Below, piece by piece: positions 55,568 to 64,000 of a stretch of 64,000 nucleotides of DNA. The position numbers and the translations under genes were made by a program. The notes beneath the pieces are model-generated. The model was not told where the DNA came from and did not search any database. It saw only the letters and a program-made list of their open reading frames with translations. This stretch comes from an uncultured Clostridium sp. (GTDB taxonomy: Bacteria > Bacillota > Clostridia > Clostridiales > Clostridiaceae). The number at the start of each line of letters is the position of its first letter. Within the stretch, counting starts at the first letter, position 1. The stretch spans positions 62,001 through 126,000 of the forward strand of contig CAKVEW010000006.1 of assembly GCA_934746015.1 (NCBI GenBank), written 5' to 3'.

Positions 55568-56347
55568 TTATCTTTTATAGTATCCTGGCTTTATTCTATT
55601 TACTACTAAAACATTATCCTTCTTGTTATTTATATCTATTGTTACTTCGTTCCAATTATAATAAACTGGTTTTTCAAAAAATCTTCTATCTACAATTGAA
55701 ATTACTCTATAGCATCCATTTGATAAATTATTAAATTCTACCTTCCCCTCTTCATCAGAGAATTTAGAATCATAAAGCTTAGGAGAAACTCCATTTAATA
55801 GGTATAGATTTATTCTTGCCCCTTTAATTTCTACTCCTTCTTTACTTTCAAACTTTGATAATACTGTTATACTACCCTTTTCTTCACTAACCTTTTTTTC
55901 CTCATATTCGCTATATATAACCTTTTTATCAAAGTTATCAACTTCTACTATTTCATTTGCATTTGCATATTTTTTTTCTAAATTATTTTCTATTTCTTCA
56001 TAAATACTATTATAATTTCTAGAAAACTCCTCATCTTTCCATGGGTTTTCACTACTTATTGTATTGCTTAGTATAGGTTCTTCTACCTCTTCAATTATTG
56101 CTCCAGCATTTATATTGTCTTCATCCTCATGTTCATCTACAATATTAGCATTTTCCTTCAATTCAGCAAAATCATTTTCTACACAATCATTACTTTCATT
56201 AAAATTTATGTTATTACCATCTTCTAAAGTACTCTTGCTTACTCCATCCTCTCCAATATTGATAAATAAATCAATATTTCCATTTTCATCTACTGTAAAT
56301 TCTTTATTTTCATCACTATGATATTGGTCATCAATCATAATTTTCAT
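55568..56347 (-). CDS. Acidic protein with C-terminal Cna-B/SpaA-like domain, no export signal
   Basis: A 259-residue protein. The first 160 residues are acidic, low-complexity and probably disordered (DENKEFTVDENGNIDLF; NIVDEHEDEDNINAG). The C-terminal 95 residues look like a Cna-B/SpaA prealbumin domain: SKFESKEGVEIKGARINLYL, DSKFSDEEGKVEFNNLSNGC, YRVISIVDRRFF. Such domains are normally in wall-anchored pilins, yet there is no signal peptide, membrane segment or sorting signal. ATG 56347 follows GGAGG by five bases. I cannot name a function. Confidence 0.75.
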   Translation of the reverse strand: MKIMIDDQYHSDENKEFTVDENGNIDLFINIGEDGVSKSTLEDGNNINFNESNDCVENDFAELKENANIVDEHEDEDNINAGAIIEEVEEPILSNTISSENPWKDEEFSRNYNSIYEEIENNLEKKYANANEIVEVDNFDKKVIYSEYEEKKVSEEKGSITVLSKFESKEGVEIKGARINLYLLNGVSPKLYDSKFSDEEGKVEFNNLSNGCYRVISIVDRRFFEKPVYYNWNEVTIDINNKKDNVLVVNRIKPGYYKR

Positions 56348-56449
56348 TTTAACCTCCAAAGTACAATATATTTACATAATATGATTCTTATATCTACTTT
56401 GTGATTAATTTTTTATATAAAGTTATTAGGAAAAATATATAGCAAAAGG

Positions 56450-58699
56450 TTAATTTAAATTTAGAATCATTTTACTAATATCATTAAATTCTATAGGCTT
56501 ACTAAAATAATATCCTTGTATAATATCACAGCTACTTTTTTCCAAGTACCCTAATTGCTCTTTAGTTTCTACTCCTTCTGCTACTACTAAAAGATTTAAG
56601 TAATGTGAAAGTTCTATTATGCTATTTATAATATACTCGCTCTTTTCCTCTATTAATATTCCATCTATAAAACTCTTATCAATTTTCAAAACATCTATTG
56701 GCAAAGTCCTTAAATAACTTAAAGAAGAATATCCTGTACCAAAGTCATCTAAAGCTAATGTAACTCCTAAATCCTTTAATTTTTCTAAGGTTTTTATATT
56801 CTTTTCTGCTGACTTCATTATAATACTTTCAGTAATTTCTAATTCTATATAGCTAGCATCCAAATTATATTTACTTAAAGAATTTGCAATATAATCAACT
56901 ATTTCATCATCTCTAATTTGAACTTCTGATAAATTTATAGCCATCTTAAATTTTTTATCAGTACTTAAAGAAATCTCCTTACACTTTTTAAAACTTTCAT
57001 CTATAATATACTTCCCTATTGGAATTATAAGTCCTGAATTTTCTGCTATAGGTATAAATTCTTTAGGAGAAACTATACCCATATTTTTACTGTGCCATCT
57101 TACTAGTAATTCAAATCCAATTACTTCTCCTGTATCAATTTTAACCTTCGGTTGATAAAGGAATTTTATTTCCTCATTATCAATAGCTATTCTTAATCCT
57201 TTTTCTATCTCAAATTCTCTGTCTAAAACTTCCAATAATTTTAAATCAAAAAACTCATATCTATTTTTCCCATTAATTTTAGCTAAGTACATTGCCATAT
57301 CAGCTCTTTTTAATAAAATACCAATATCCTTACCATCAAAAGGATAAATACTAACTCCTACACTAAGAGTAGAATAAATTTCCCTCTCCTTTACAATAAG
57401 TGGATTACTAAGCTTTTTTATTATAGTATCTAATATAACTTTAATTTCATTTTTTCCTTCAATATTACTTTTAACAAGTACAAATTCATCACCACCATAC
57501 CTAGCTAAAAAAGAATCTTGAATTTTCATTTCTAAAATCATTCTACAGAATTCAAGTAATAATGCATCACCATAATCATGACCATATGTGTCATTTACAT
57601 ATTTAAAATTATCTAAATCTATAAAAATAAATGCTATATTTTTATTAAATGATTCTTTTATTAATGTACTAGCTTCCCTCATAAAATACCTTCTATTAGG
57701 AATTCCTGTTACTTCATCATAATAACTTAAATAGTTTATTTCTAGTTCTTTCTCCTTCCTATTAGTTATTTCTGAAATTGCACCATGAATAAAAATATCT
57801 CCATTTTTTTTAATAGTTTTCTTTCCTTTAATTTCAATCCAATAATTTTTATTATCTTTCCCTAGAATTCTATATTCTAAAGTAAAAAATTCATTTTTCC
57901 CAGAATTAATAATCTTATCTATTTTATTTCTATACTCTTCTATGTCTTCATTAATTATGTAACTTTCCCAAACTGATTTTGGAATTAATATATCACCTTC
58001 ACCAGATAAGTTTATATACTTTTTTATATCACTGCCTATGGAAATAATATTTTCAGTTATATTCCACCAAAATACAATATCTTTAGAACCCTCCAAAGCA
58101 AGTTTATTTCTATATTCATTTGCTTTATTAATATTATCAAGTTTTCTTCTTTCAGTATTATCAGTAATAACACCTGATAAATAAAAAATATCATTCTTTA
58201 TATTACCCTTACCTTGAACATTAATAATTAATCTATTGCCTTTAGCATCTATTACACTATATTCTAAAATAAAATTATCTAATATCCTTTTTTCTATTGT
58301 ATTTTCAATAAAGATCCTTATATCTTCTCTTTCTTCTTCTATAATAAAAGATAACCATTGTTGAAAATCACTTATATCTCTATCTATCTTAAGCATTGTT
58401 TTAACTTTTGGAGATATAAAAAGTTTATTTTTATCACTACTCCACTCCCAAATTGCTCCATCTAATGCTTCTATCGCCATCCTATACCGTCTTTTATTGG
58501 CTTCAGCCAAATTATATAATTTCTTATATCTTTTATTTTTATAGGCTAAAATCATAGTTAATATAAGAATTATAAATAGCATGAAAAAGTATGAGATAGT
58601 ACTAATATTAAATCTCCATGAAAGGAATAATATGCTCAGAAATGAAATAATAAATACTAAATTATTTATTAGTTGCTTTTTATTCACTATAATCACCAA
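56450..58699 (-). CDS. Membrane PAS-GGDEF-EAL protein (c-di-GMP turnover)
   Basis: A 749-residue protein: two N-terminal membrane helices, two PAS-like domains with PAC-type segments (WLSFIIEEEREDI and IIEDVEEYRNKID-like regions), a GGDEF domain with intact YGGDEF, and an EAL domain with ELLVRW, ITESIIM, DDFGTGYSSL and AEGVE. No RxxD inhibitory site is seen at the usual spot before GGDEF. Both active sites look usable. The net direction of c-di-GMP turnover cannot be told. In clostridia c-di-GMP often opposes motility. Confidence 0.92.
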   Translation of the reverse strand: MVIIVNKKQLINNLVFIISFLSILFLSWRFNISTISYFFMLFIILILTMILAYKNKRYKKLYNLAEANKRRYRMAIEALDGAIWEWSSDKNKLFISPKVKTMLKIDRDISDFQQWLSFIIEEEREDIRIFIENTIEKRILDNFILEYSVIDAKGNRLIINVQGKGNIKNDIFYLSGVITDNTERRKLDNINKANEYRNKLALEGSKDIVFWWNITENIISIGSDIKKYINLSGEGDILIPKSVWESYIINEDIEEYRNKIDKIINSGKNEFFTLEYRILGKDNKNYWIEIKGKKTIKKNGDIFIHGAISEITNRKEKELEINYLSYYDEVTGIPNRRYFMREASTLIKESFNKNIAFIFIDLDNFKYVNDTYGHDYGDALLLEFCRMILEMKIQDSFLARYGGDEFVLVKSNIEGKNEIKVILDTIIKKLSNPLIVKEREIYSTLSVGVSIYPFDGKDIGILLKRADMAMYLAKINGKNRYEFFDLKLLEVLDREFEIEKGLRIAIDNEEIKFLYQPKVKIDTGEVIGFELLVRWHSKNMGIVSPKEFIPIAENSGLIIPIGKYIIDESFKKCKEISLSTDKKFKMAINLSEVQIRDDEIVDYIANSLSKYNLDASYIELEITESIIMKSAEKNIKTLEKLKDLGVTLALDDFGTGYSSLSYLRTLPIDVLKIDKSFIDGILIEEKSEYIINSIIELSHYLNLLVVAEGVETKEQLGYLEKSSCDIIQGYYFSKPIEFNDISKMILNLN

Positions 58700-58953
58700 T
58701 ACCTTCTAAAATGTCATATAATATGAATATTTTATCATATTCTTCCACATATTAACATATTTTTATTAAAATATATTAAAAAAAATGCACAATATACTAT
58801 TTACTGATTATTTATATTAATTTTTTATTTTTTAATCCCTTCTTATTTATATTATTTCATTAATTTTAGATATAAATCACATACTTACCAATTAATATAC
58901 AATTTATTTTATTTATATTTAGAAATACTAATAGTGTTAAACAATTTTGGGAG

Positions 58954-59694
58954 GTGATTGACATTAAATTAAATAAAAGATCTATATTTATATTTTCTAT
59001 TATTTTTACACTTTTACTGTCTTCAACGAAGGTTTTTGCTATAGACATAAATGAAGATTCATCCTCTGAGAAAAATAAGGATAAAATTGTATATCTCACC
59101 TTTGATGATGGTCCAGGCGGAAAAGTTACAAAAGATATTTTAGATACTTTAAAGAAAGAAGAAGTTCTAGCTACATTTTTTGTAATAGGATCTGAGATTA
59201 AAGGACAAGAATCAATTTTATTAAGAATAAAAGAGGAAGGTCATAGCATAGGTTTACATAGTTTTACTCATGATAGAGATAAACTTTATTGCAGTAATAG
59301 TAACTTTCTAAATGAAATGATAAAATCTCAAGAAGTTATATATAATGTAACTGGAGAAAAATATAATATTTTAAGATTCCCATTTGGATGTAATAACAAA
59401 AGCTATAAATTAACACAAAGCTTAATTGATATTCTGCATAAAAATAACTTGAAAATTTATGATTGGAATGCAGACAGTGGGGATGGAGCAAATTATAAAT
59501 CCCCTCCAGAAAATATTATTAAAAAAGCCTGTAAAAATGAAGACACTGTTGTTGTTTTAATGCATTGTGGTTTTATAAATAAGAATTCTGCTAAAGCTCT
59601 TCCATCTATAATTAAATATTATAAAGATAATGGATATACCTTTAAAACTATTGATGAAACTACACCTGAAATATATAAGGTTACAAGAAAATAA
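58954..59694 (+). CDS. Secreted polysaccharide deacetylase (NodB/CE4)
   Basis: A 246-residue CE4 deacetylase. The signal peptide IFIFSIIFTLLLSSTKVFA precedes motif 1 TFDDGP (D51, D52), motif 2 HSFTH (H102, H106), motif 3 RFPFG, motif 4 DWNADSGD and motif 5 LMHCG. It would de-N-acetylate GlcNAc or MurNAc residues of peptidoglycan or a surface glycan. The start is uncertain: GTG 58954 lies inside a perfect GGGAGGTGA ribosome site, so ATT at 58963 may be the real start codon. Ends at a terminator shared with trpP. Confidence 0.88.
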   Translation: MIDIKLNKRSIFIFSIIFTLLLSSTKVFAIDINEDSSSEKNKDKIVYLTFDDGPGGKVTKDILDTLKKEEVLATFFVIGSEIKGQESILLRIKEEGHSIGLHSFTHDRDKLYCSNSNFLNEMIKSQEVIYNVTGEKYNILRFPFGCNNKSYKLTQSLIDILHKNNLKIYDWNADSGDGANYKSPPENIIKKACKNEDTVVVLMHCGFINKNSAKALPSIIKYYKDNGYTFKTIDETTPEIYKVTRK

Positions 59695-59697
59695 AAA

Positions 59698-59738
59698 GAT
59701 GCTGTCGAAGATTAATTTTTAAATTCTGCGACAGCATC
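59698..59738. terminator. Terminator between the deacetylase gene and trpP
   Basis: GATGCTGTCG and CGACAGCATC arms flank an AT-rich loop of about 21 bases; the genes are convergent. Confidence 0.8.
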
Positions 59739-59765
59739 ATATAAAAATATATTAGTGGGCACTTT

Positions 59766-60296
59766 CTATTTACTAACTAAAGATCCTGTAGCTTTTAATG
59801 CCATTACTATAGCTTTATATAATATTGATCCAAGAAAAATATTCATTAGAGCTGCAGGTAATACAATTACCATTACTAAAGTAATGAAGCTACCTGGAAG
59901 TCCAACAATTATACTAGCGGATGATAAAAAAGCTAGTCCACTAACTACAGTTCCGAAACTTAATGCTGATAATATCTTTATATTATCACTTACTTTATTT
60001 CCCATAGCTTTAAACATAAAATAAATTACATGTCCAGTTATTATCTTATCTATTATATTAGGTAACTGTCCTCCTGGGAATTTTGTTGTTAAAGCAGTTA
60101 TAATACCCATAATTATGCTAGATATTAAAGTAGTTTTATAATCTTTATTCATTAATATAATAATAAATAACATAGCAATTGCAAAATCAGGTTGCATTGG
60201 TAACCCTAAAGCTGGTGTAATTTGATGTAATAAAGCTCCTATAGCTATTAATATAGCATTTAATATCATTTTTTTAACATTCATATTTTTTTCCAT
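59766..60296 (-). CDS. trpP: Tryptophan transporter TrpP
   Basis: A 176-residue membrane protein with about five helices; IGALLHQITPALGLPMQPDF and FPGGQLPNIIDKIITGHVIY are characteristic of the TrpP family. It imports tryptophan. The ATG follows GGAGA. A T-box leader with a UGG specifier lies upstream, so it is controlled by uncharged tRNA-Trp. Confidence 0.9.
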   Translation of the reverse strand: MEKNMNVKKMILNAILIAIGALLHQITPALGLPMQPDFAIAMLFIIILMNKDYKTTLISSIIMGIITALTTKFPGGQLPNIIDKIITGHVIYFMFKAMGNKVSDNIKILSALSFGTVVSGLAFLSSASIIVGLPGSFITLVMVIVLPAALMNIFLGSILYKAIVMALKATGSLVSK

Positions 60297-60390
60297 AATA
60301 TCTCTCCTTTTTATTATAATATTTTCATACTTTACTATCGCCTGTCTTTCATAACATAATTACCAGCTCCTCTTAATTTATTTAAATAAA

Positions 60391-60657
60391 AAAACGCCCT
60401 ATACAAAATGTATAGGACGGTATTATCCGCGTTGCCACCTAAATTGCTTAAATAAGCCTCTCTTATCAGGTACTAACATACCCTATTCCCTATATCGTGG
60501 GAATTACGGATCAACTACTTTAATAAAATTTCGTATCACTCCTCAGAGGCCCATTCACTATTTGCTATAGTACTGAAATCTCACCATCTTCAGCTCTCTT
60601 AAACCTTACAATATAGTTACTCTCCCTCATCAATGGACTTATCTATCTTCTATTTAT
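60391..60657 (-). ncRNA. T-box riboswitch, tryptophan class
   Basis: On the minus strand the leader has the T-box core AGGTGGCAACGCGG (60440-60427), the competing terminator CGTCCTATAC-ATTTT-GTATAGGGCG with a T-run (60420-60390), and an upstream stem I with the GAAUGGGCC specifier loop; UGG (Trp) is at 60553-60551. Uncharged tRNA-Trp would pair and favour the antiterminator. It precedes trpP by about 95 bases. Confidence 0.93.
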
Positions 60658-60661
60658 TAAA

Positions 60662-60690
60662 ATGATATTACTATAGAATTTATTTGTCAA
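60662..60690 (-). promoter_or_regulatory. Promoter of the trpP T-box transcript
   Basis: Minus strand: consensus TTGACA (60690-60685), 17 bases, TATCAT (60667-60662). The -35 hexamer lies in the last codons of the upstream MATE gene. Confidence 0.75.
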
Positions 60691-62050
60691 TAGGCATTAG
60701 AAATTTTTTTCTATTTGGTATTATAATCATAAAGATAAACAAATTGAGTAAAATTAGACCTTTAATTATACTAGTACCACTAATACTCCACCAAATACCA
60801 TTAAGACCTAGTGTTGCAATACCACTTAAAAACATTCCAATAGGTATTCTAAGTCCTGTTAATATTATGCTTACCCAAGAAGGAGTTACTGTATTACCTA
60901 ATCCATTAAAAGCTCCTGCTGTAGTAATTTCAATACACATAAAAAGTTGTGAGAATCCTAAAATTCTAAGATAAGTTCCTCCAGCTTCTATTGCCTCTGC
61001 CTCTGGAATAAATATTGAAAATATATTTTTTCCTGCAAATATTAAAAGCATTGTAGCAAACACTCCTATGCAAGCTGAAAGTATCATAGTAACTTTATAT
61101 CCTTTTAATATTCTATCCCATCTACTTGCTCCATAATTTTGTCCTACAAAGGCAGTTAATGCAGCTCCAAAACCTTCTGCAGTCATCCATGATATTGCTT
61201 CTATTTGAGACCCTACTTTTTGTACAGCTATTGCTACCGGCCCCCAAGAAGCAATCAATCTACCTATTATCATAGCAAAAAATGAAAAACAACAATTTTG
61301 TAGTGCTGTTGGTACTCCTAGCTTACATATTTTAAATATAGTTACCTTATCTATGTACTTTCTATTTTTGAATCCCAAACTATATCCATTTTTAATAAAA
61401 GAAATAACAAAAATAAAGGTTACTATAGCTTGTGCCCCTACTGTTGCTATCCCTGCTCCAACAACCCCAAGGGCTGGGAATCCAAATAATCCAAAAATAA
61501 GTATTGGATCAAATACAATATTAATTATTAATCCTATTGTGTTAATAAGAAAAGGAATTTTACTACTTCCAGATGCATTAAAAATTCCTGTAAATAATGG
61601 ATTTAAAAAACTAAATATCATACCTAGAGAAACAACAACTAAAAACTTAATAGCCATATTATTAATTTCAAAATCTCCTAGTTTAAAAAATCCTACTAAT
61701 TGTTTTCTAAATACTATTAAAAACGCTGTGTAAATTAAAGCTATTGCTATATTAATTAATAAACTATTATAAATAAATTTATTTCTTTCTTTAATATCTT
61801 TTTTCCCTATAGCTTGTGATATTCCTATTTCTGCACCTATCTTAGATATAAAAACTAAAGAGTTTCCAAACCATGTAAAGAAACCTGCTGTTCCAACGGC
61901 TGCAACTGCATTACTCCCAATTCTTCCAACCCAAATCATATCTATCATGTTATATGCCATTTGTATAAAGGAGGTCCCTAAAATAGGTAATGATAATTTA
62001 ATTAAAGTGCTACTTATATTCCCTGATACTAAATTTACTGATTTCTTCAT
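60680..62050 (-). CDS. MATE family efflux transporter
   Basis: A 456-residue, 12-helix MOP/MATE protein: MIDMIWVGRIGSNAVAAVGT near the N-terminus and GFGAALTAFVGQNYGASRWD in the second half are typical. It is a cation-coupled exporter of drugs or metabolites, or a lipid-linked precursor; substrate unknown. The stop codon lies next to the trpP promoter. The start has GGAGG. A large inverted repeat occupies its leader. Confidence 0.92.
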   Translation of the reverse strand: MKKSVNLVSGNISSTLIKLSLPILGTSFIQMAYNMIDMIWVGRIGSNAVAAVGTAGFFTWFGNSLVFISKIGAEIGISQAIGKKDIKERNKFIYNSLLINIAIALIYTAFLIVFRKQLVGFFKLGDFEINNMAIKFLVVVSLGMIFSFLNPLFTGIFNASGSSKIPFLINTIGLIINIVFDPILIFGLFGFPALGVVGAGIATVGAQAIVTFIFVISFIKNGYSLGFKNRKYIDKVTIFKICKLGVPTALQNCCFSFFAMIIGRLIASWGPVAIAVQKVGSQIEAISWMTAEGFGAALTAFVGQNYGASRWDRILKGYKVTMILSACIGVFATMLLIFAGKNIFSIFIPEAEAIEAGGTYLRILGFSQLFMCIEITTAGAFNGLGNTVTPSWVSIILTGLRIPIGMFLSGIATLGLNGIWWSISGTSIIKGLILLNLFIFMIIIPNRKKFLMPIDK

Positions 62051-62077
62051 ATTTCCTCCTTAAAAATAAATAAAAAA

Positions 62078-62157
62078 ACTTCAAAAATATTGAAAAAAAG
62101 TTTATGCTACAAAATTTTTATTTAATGTAATTATAAACTTTTTTCAAATTATGAAGT
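62078..62157 (-). terminator. Long AT-rich inverted repeat between the GGDEF-EAL and MATE genes
   Basis: ACTTCA..TTGAAAAAAAGTTTAT and ATAAACTTTTTTCAA..TGAAGT pair over roughly 80 bp, 30 bases after the GGDEF-EAL stop. On the minus strand a T-run follows, so it is probably that gene's terminator; it also forms the MATE leader. Confidence 0.5.
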
Positions 62158-62185
62158 GTTTTCTTTATCTTCTTTAATTATTAGT

Positions 62186-63922
62186 TTATTTATTTAACAT
62201 AGTTATCACATTTTCAAAATTTTGAGGCTTACTGTAATAATATCCTTGCACAGTATCACATTCCATCTTTTTTAAATAATCTACTTGCTCTTTTTCTTCA
62301 ACACCTTCTGCAACTACAGTAATTCCTAATTTATGAGATAACTGAATTATTTTTTCTACTATGTATCTACTTTTATCATTTTCAATCATATCAATTACAA
62401 AACTTCTATCTATTTTTAAAACATCAATAGGAAGTTTTGTTAAATGATTTAATGAAGAGTAGCCAGTACCAAAATCGTCTAGAGCAATTGAGGCACCTAA
62501 GTCTTTTATTTGCATTAGATAATTTATATTTCTATCCACTGATTTCATTATCATACTTTCAGTAATTTCAAATTCAATATATTTAGGAGAAATTTTAAAT
62601 TCTTCAATTAATAAATTAAAGTACTCAAGTAAATCTCCTTCTCTTAATTGAATTTCTGATAAATTAACTGCAATTTTAAAATCATCATAGCCTTGTGACA
62701 GTAAGTACCTTATTTTAATAAATACTTCCCTTAGCACAAATTTACCTATTGGAATAATTAATCTTGTACTTTCTGCTATTGGAATAAATTCAGATGGACT
62801 TACTAAACCAATCTCTGAACTATTCCACCTAAGTAATGCCTCAAAGCCATCAATTTCATTATCCATTAGTCTAACCTTTGGTTGAAATACAACAAACATT
62901 TCATTATTATTTAATGCATTCCTTAAACCTCTTTGAATTGAATAAATTCTATTTATTTCTTTTGAAATATTGCTATTAAACATTTCCCATTTATTTTTAC
63001 CGTTACTCTTAGCTAAATACATAGCCGCATCAGCATTTTTAAGTAATAATTCAAATTCTTCTCCATCGTCAGGAAAAACAGCAACTCCTATACTTGCAGA
63101 TGCAAAGATCTCATTATTATTTATATTGTATGGTGATTTTAAAATATCAGTAATCTTCATTACAACTTCTTTTATATCACTAAAATTAGAGATATAGGGA
63201 ATGAAAATTATAAATTCATCTCCACCAAATCTACATAATAATTCATTAAAATTTAAATGTTTCTTTAAATCATCTGAAAAACTTTTAAGAAATTTATCTC
63301 CACAATTATGTCCATATGAATCATTTATAAACTTAAAGTTATCTATGTCAATTATCACTAAGGCCCCCCTACTTTCTAGTAAAGTATGATCCTTTAATTG
63401 CTTTTCTATTATAGCTTTAAAGTTTTTTCTATTATTTAATCCAGTCAATTCATCATATGCATTAATATATTCTAATTTTATCTTTGAATCCTTTTCATTA
63501 CTAATATTATGAATATATCCTTCAAACTCTAAAAATTTCCCGTTATCATCCTTCTTAGTAAAGCCACTGATTCTAACCCAGACTTCTTGTCCTAAAATGT
63601 TTATAACTTTTATTTCTATATCTTCTGTACTATTATTTAATTCATAAATGAAAGTATCAATATAATCATTATGTATAAATTTTTTCACTTCATTAAAATT
63701 AAATACAATAAATTTATCTTCATATCCAATAATTTCTTTATTATTCCCGTAAAATATTACTAGGTCTTCTTCTCTATTCGCATAAATAAAAAGTCCTTTT
63801 ATAGAATTTATAAAGGAATTCTTAAATCTCAATAAGAATTCCTCCTTATTTCCATCAAAAACATTTTTATCTTTTATCTTAAGGGAATCAATATTCTTGT
63901 TATAATCATTTTCCCTAATCAT
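62186..63922 (-). CDS. PAS-GGDEF-EAL protein (c-di-GMP turnover), soluble
   Basis: A 578-residue protein without membrane helices. A PAS-like sensor (about 1-140) precedes GGDEF (CRFGGDEFIIF) and EAL (DGFEALLRW, ITESMIM, DDFGTGYSSLNHL, AEGVEEK). It resembles the 56450-58699 protein over both catalytic domains, so the two are paralogues. The canonical EAL is intact here, as ELL in the other. No RxxD I-site is evident. Its start has AAGAGG nine bases upstream. Confidence 0.92.
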   Translation of the reverse strand: MIRENDYNKNIDSLKIKDKNVFDGNKEEFLLRFKNSFINSIKGLFIYANREEDLVIFYGNNKEIIGYEDKFIVFNFNEVKKFIHNDYIDTFIYELNNSTEDIEIKVINILGQEVWVRISGFTKKDDNGKFLEFEGYIHNISNEKDSKIKLEYINAYDELTGLNNRKNFKAIIEKQLKDHTLLESRGALVIIDIDNFKFINDSYGHNCGDKFLKSFSDDLKKHLNFNELLCRFGGDEFIIFIPYISNFSDIKEVVMKITDILKSPYNINNNEIFASASIGVAVFPDDGEEFELLLKNADAAMYLAKSNGKNKWEMFNSNISKEINRIYSIQRGLRNALNNNEMFVVFQPKVRLMDNEIDGFEALLRWNSSEIGLVSPSEFIPIAESTRLIIPIGKFVLREVFIKIRYLLSQGYDDFKIAVNLSEIQLREGDLLEYFNLLIEEFKISPKYIEFEITESMIMKSVDRNINYLMQIKDLGASIALDDFGTGYSSLNHLTKLPIDVLKIDRSFVIDMIENDKSRYIVEKIIQLSHKLGITVVAEGVEEKEQVDYLKKMECDTVQGYYYSKPQNFENVITMLNK

Positions 63923-63940
63923 AGCAAAATCCTCTTAAAT

Positions 63941-64000
63941 CTAATTTTGTTCTTCTTCAATTATATCTTCGGTCTTTCTATCTTTTTCTTTACTATCATT
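63941..64000 (-). CDS. C-terminal end of a gene cut by the window edge
   Basis: On the minus strand an open frame enters the window and ends at TAG (63943-63941), giving NDSKEKDRKTEDIIEEEQN. The stop lies 18 bases before the GGDEF-EAL start. The acidic tail gives no clue to the family. Confidence 0.45.
   Translation of the reverse strand, partial: NDSKEKDRKTEDIIEEEQN

Overview
The window comes from an AT-rich (about 30% G+C by eye), spore-forming, motile, fermentative Firmicute. The best match is Clostridium sensu stricto; species cannot be fixed from the sequence. The reasons are an alpha/beta-type small acid-soluble spore protein, a single-chain pyruvate:ferredoxin oxidoreductase, a PPi-type phosphofructokinase, a FliY/CheC/CheD chemotaxis set of Gram-positive type, and strong AGGAGG ribosome sites. 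Most genes lie on the minus strand. No rRNA, tRNA, CRISPR array, transposase or prophage was seen.

Region 1 (1-20.6 kb, minus strand) is a flagellar and chemotaxis block. A chemotaxis operon runs from a sigma-A-type promoter near 20.6 kb: fapA-like gene, cheW, cheD, cheB (catalytic domain only), cheR, cheA, cheC, cheY, cheW, fliM, fliY, then a terminator near 10.7 kb. A sigma-28-type promoter then starts the late operon flgM, flgN, flgK, flgL, fliW, csrA, flaG, a small unknown gene and fliS. fliD, a fliT-like gene and flagellin follow. Flagellin has a sigma-28-type promoter and a leader with two apparent CsrA sites, so the Hag-FliW-CsrA circuit looks complete in one cluster. After the flagellin terminator, a glycosyltransferase-TPR gene has its own near-consensus sigma-28-type promoter, which points to flagellin glycosylation.

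Region 2 (20.6-33.4 kb) is mixed metabolism: class IV aminotransferase, HAD phosphatase, class I aminotransferase, PHP-domain phosphoesterase, a DUF1292 protein with a Cys/His-rich tail, a large wall-anchored surface protein, pyruvate:ferredoxin oxidoreductase, flavodoxin and MurG.

Region 3 (33.4-48.6 kb) has the spore protein gene, recJ, a DJ-1/PfpI protein, topoisomerase IV (parE-parC), a membrane glycosyltransferase, glutamate dehydrogenase, a multipass membrane protein, a rhomboid protease, oligoendopeptidase F and a small unknown protein.

Region 4 (48.7-64 kb) has a zinc-type ABC transporter with a Zur-like operator and an adjacent Fur-family gene, an MntP-like exporter, PPi-type phosphofructokinase, an ABC-F ATPase, dUTPase, a Cna-B-domain protein, two GGDEF-EAL proteins, a polysaccharide deacetylase, a tryptophan T-box with trpP, and a MATE exporter.

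Two families of small dispersed palindromic repeats lie between genes. One (near 22.2, 24.45 and 50.8 kb) always sits just 3' of a minus-strand gene in the same orientation. The other (near 5.1, 6.55, 10.75 and 55.5 kb) carries a GAAACTCC hairpin or similar palindrome. These repeats and the flagellin post-transcriptional circuit are the most interesting non-standard signals.
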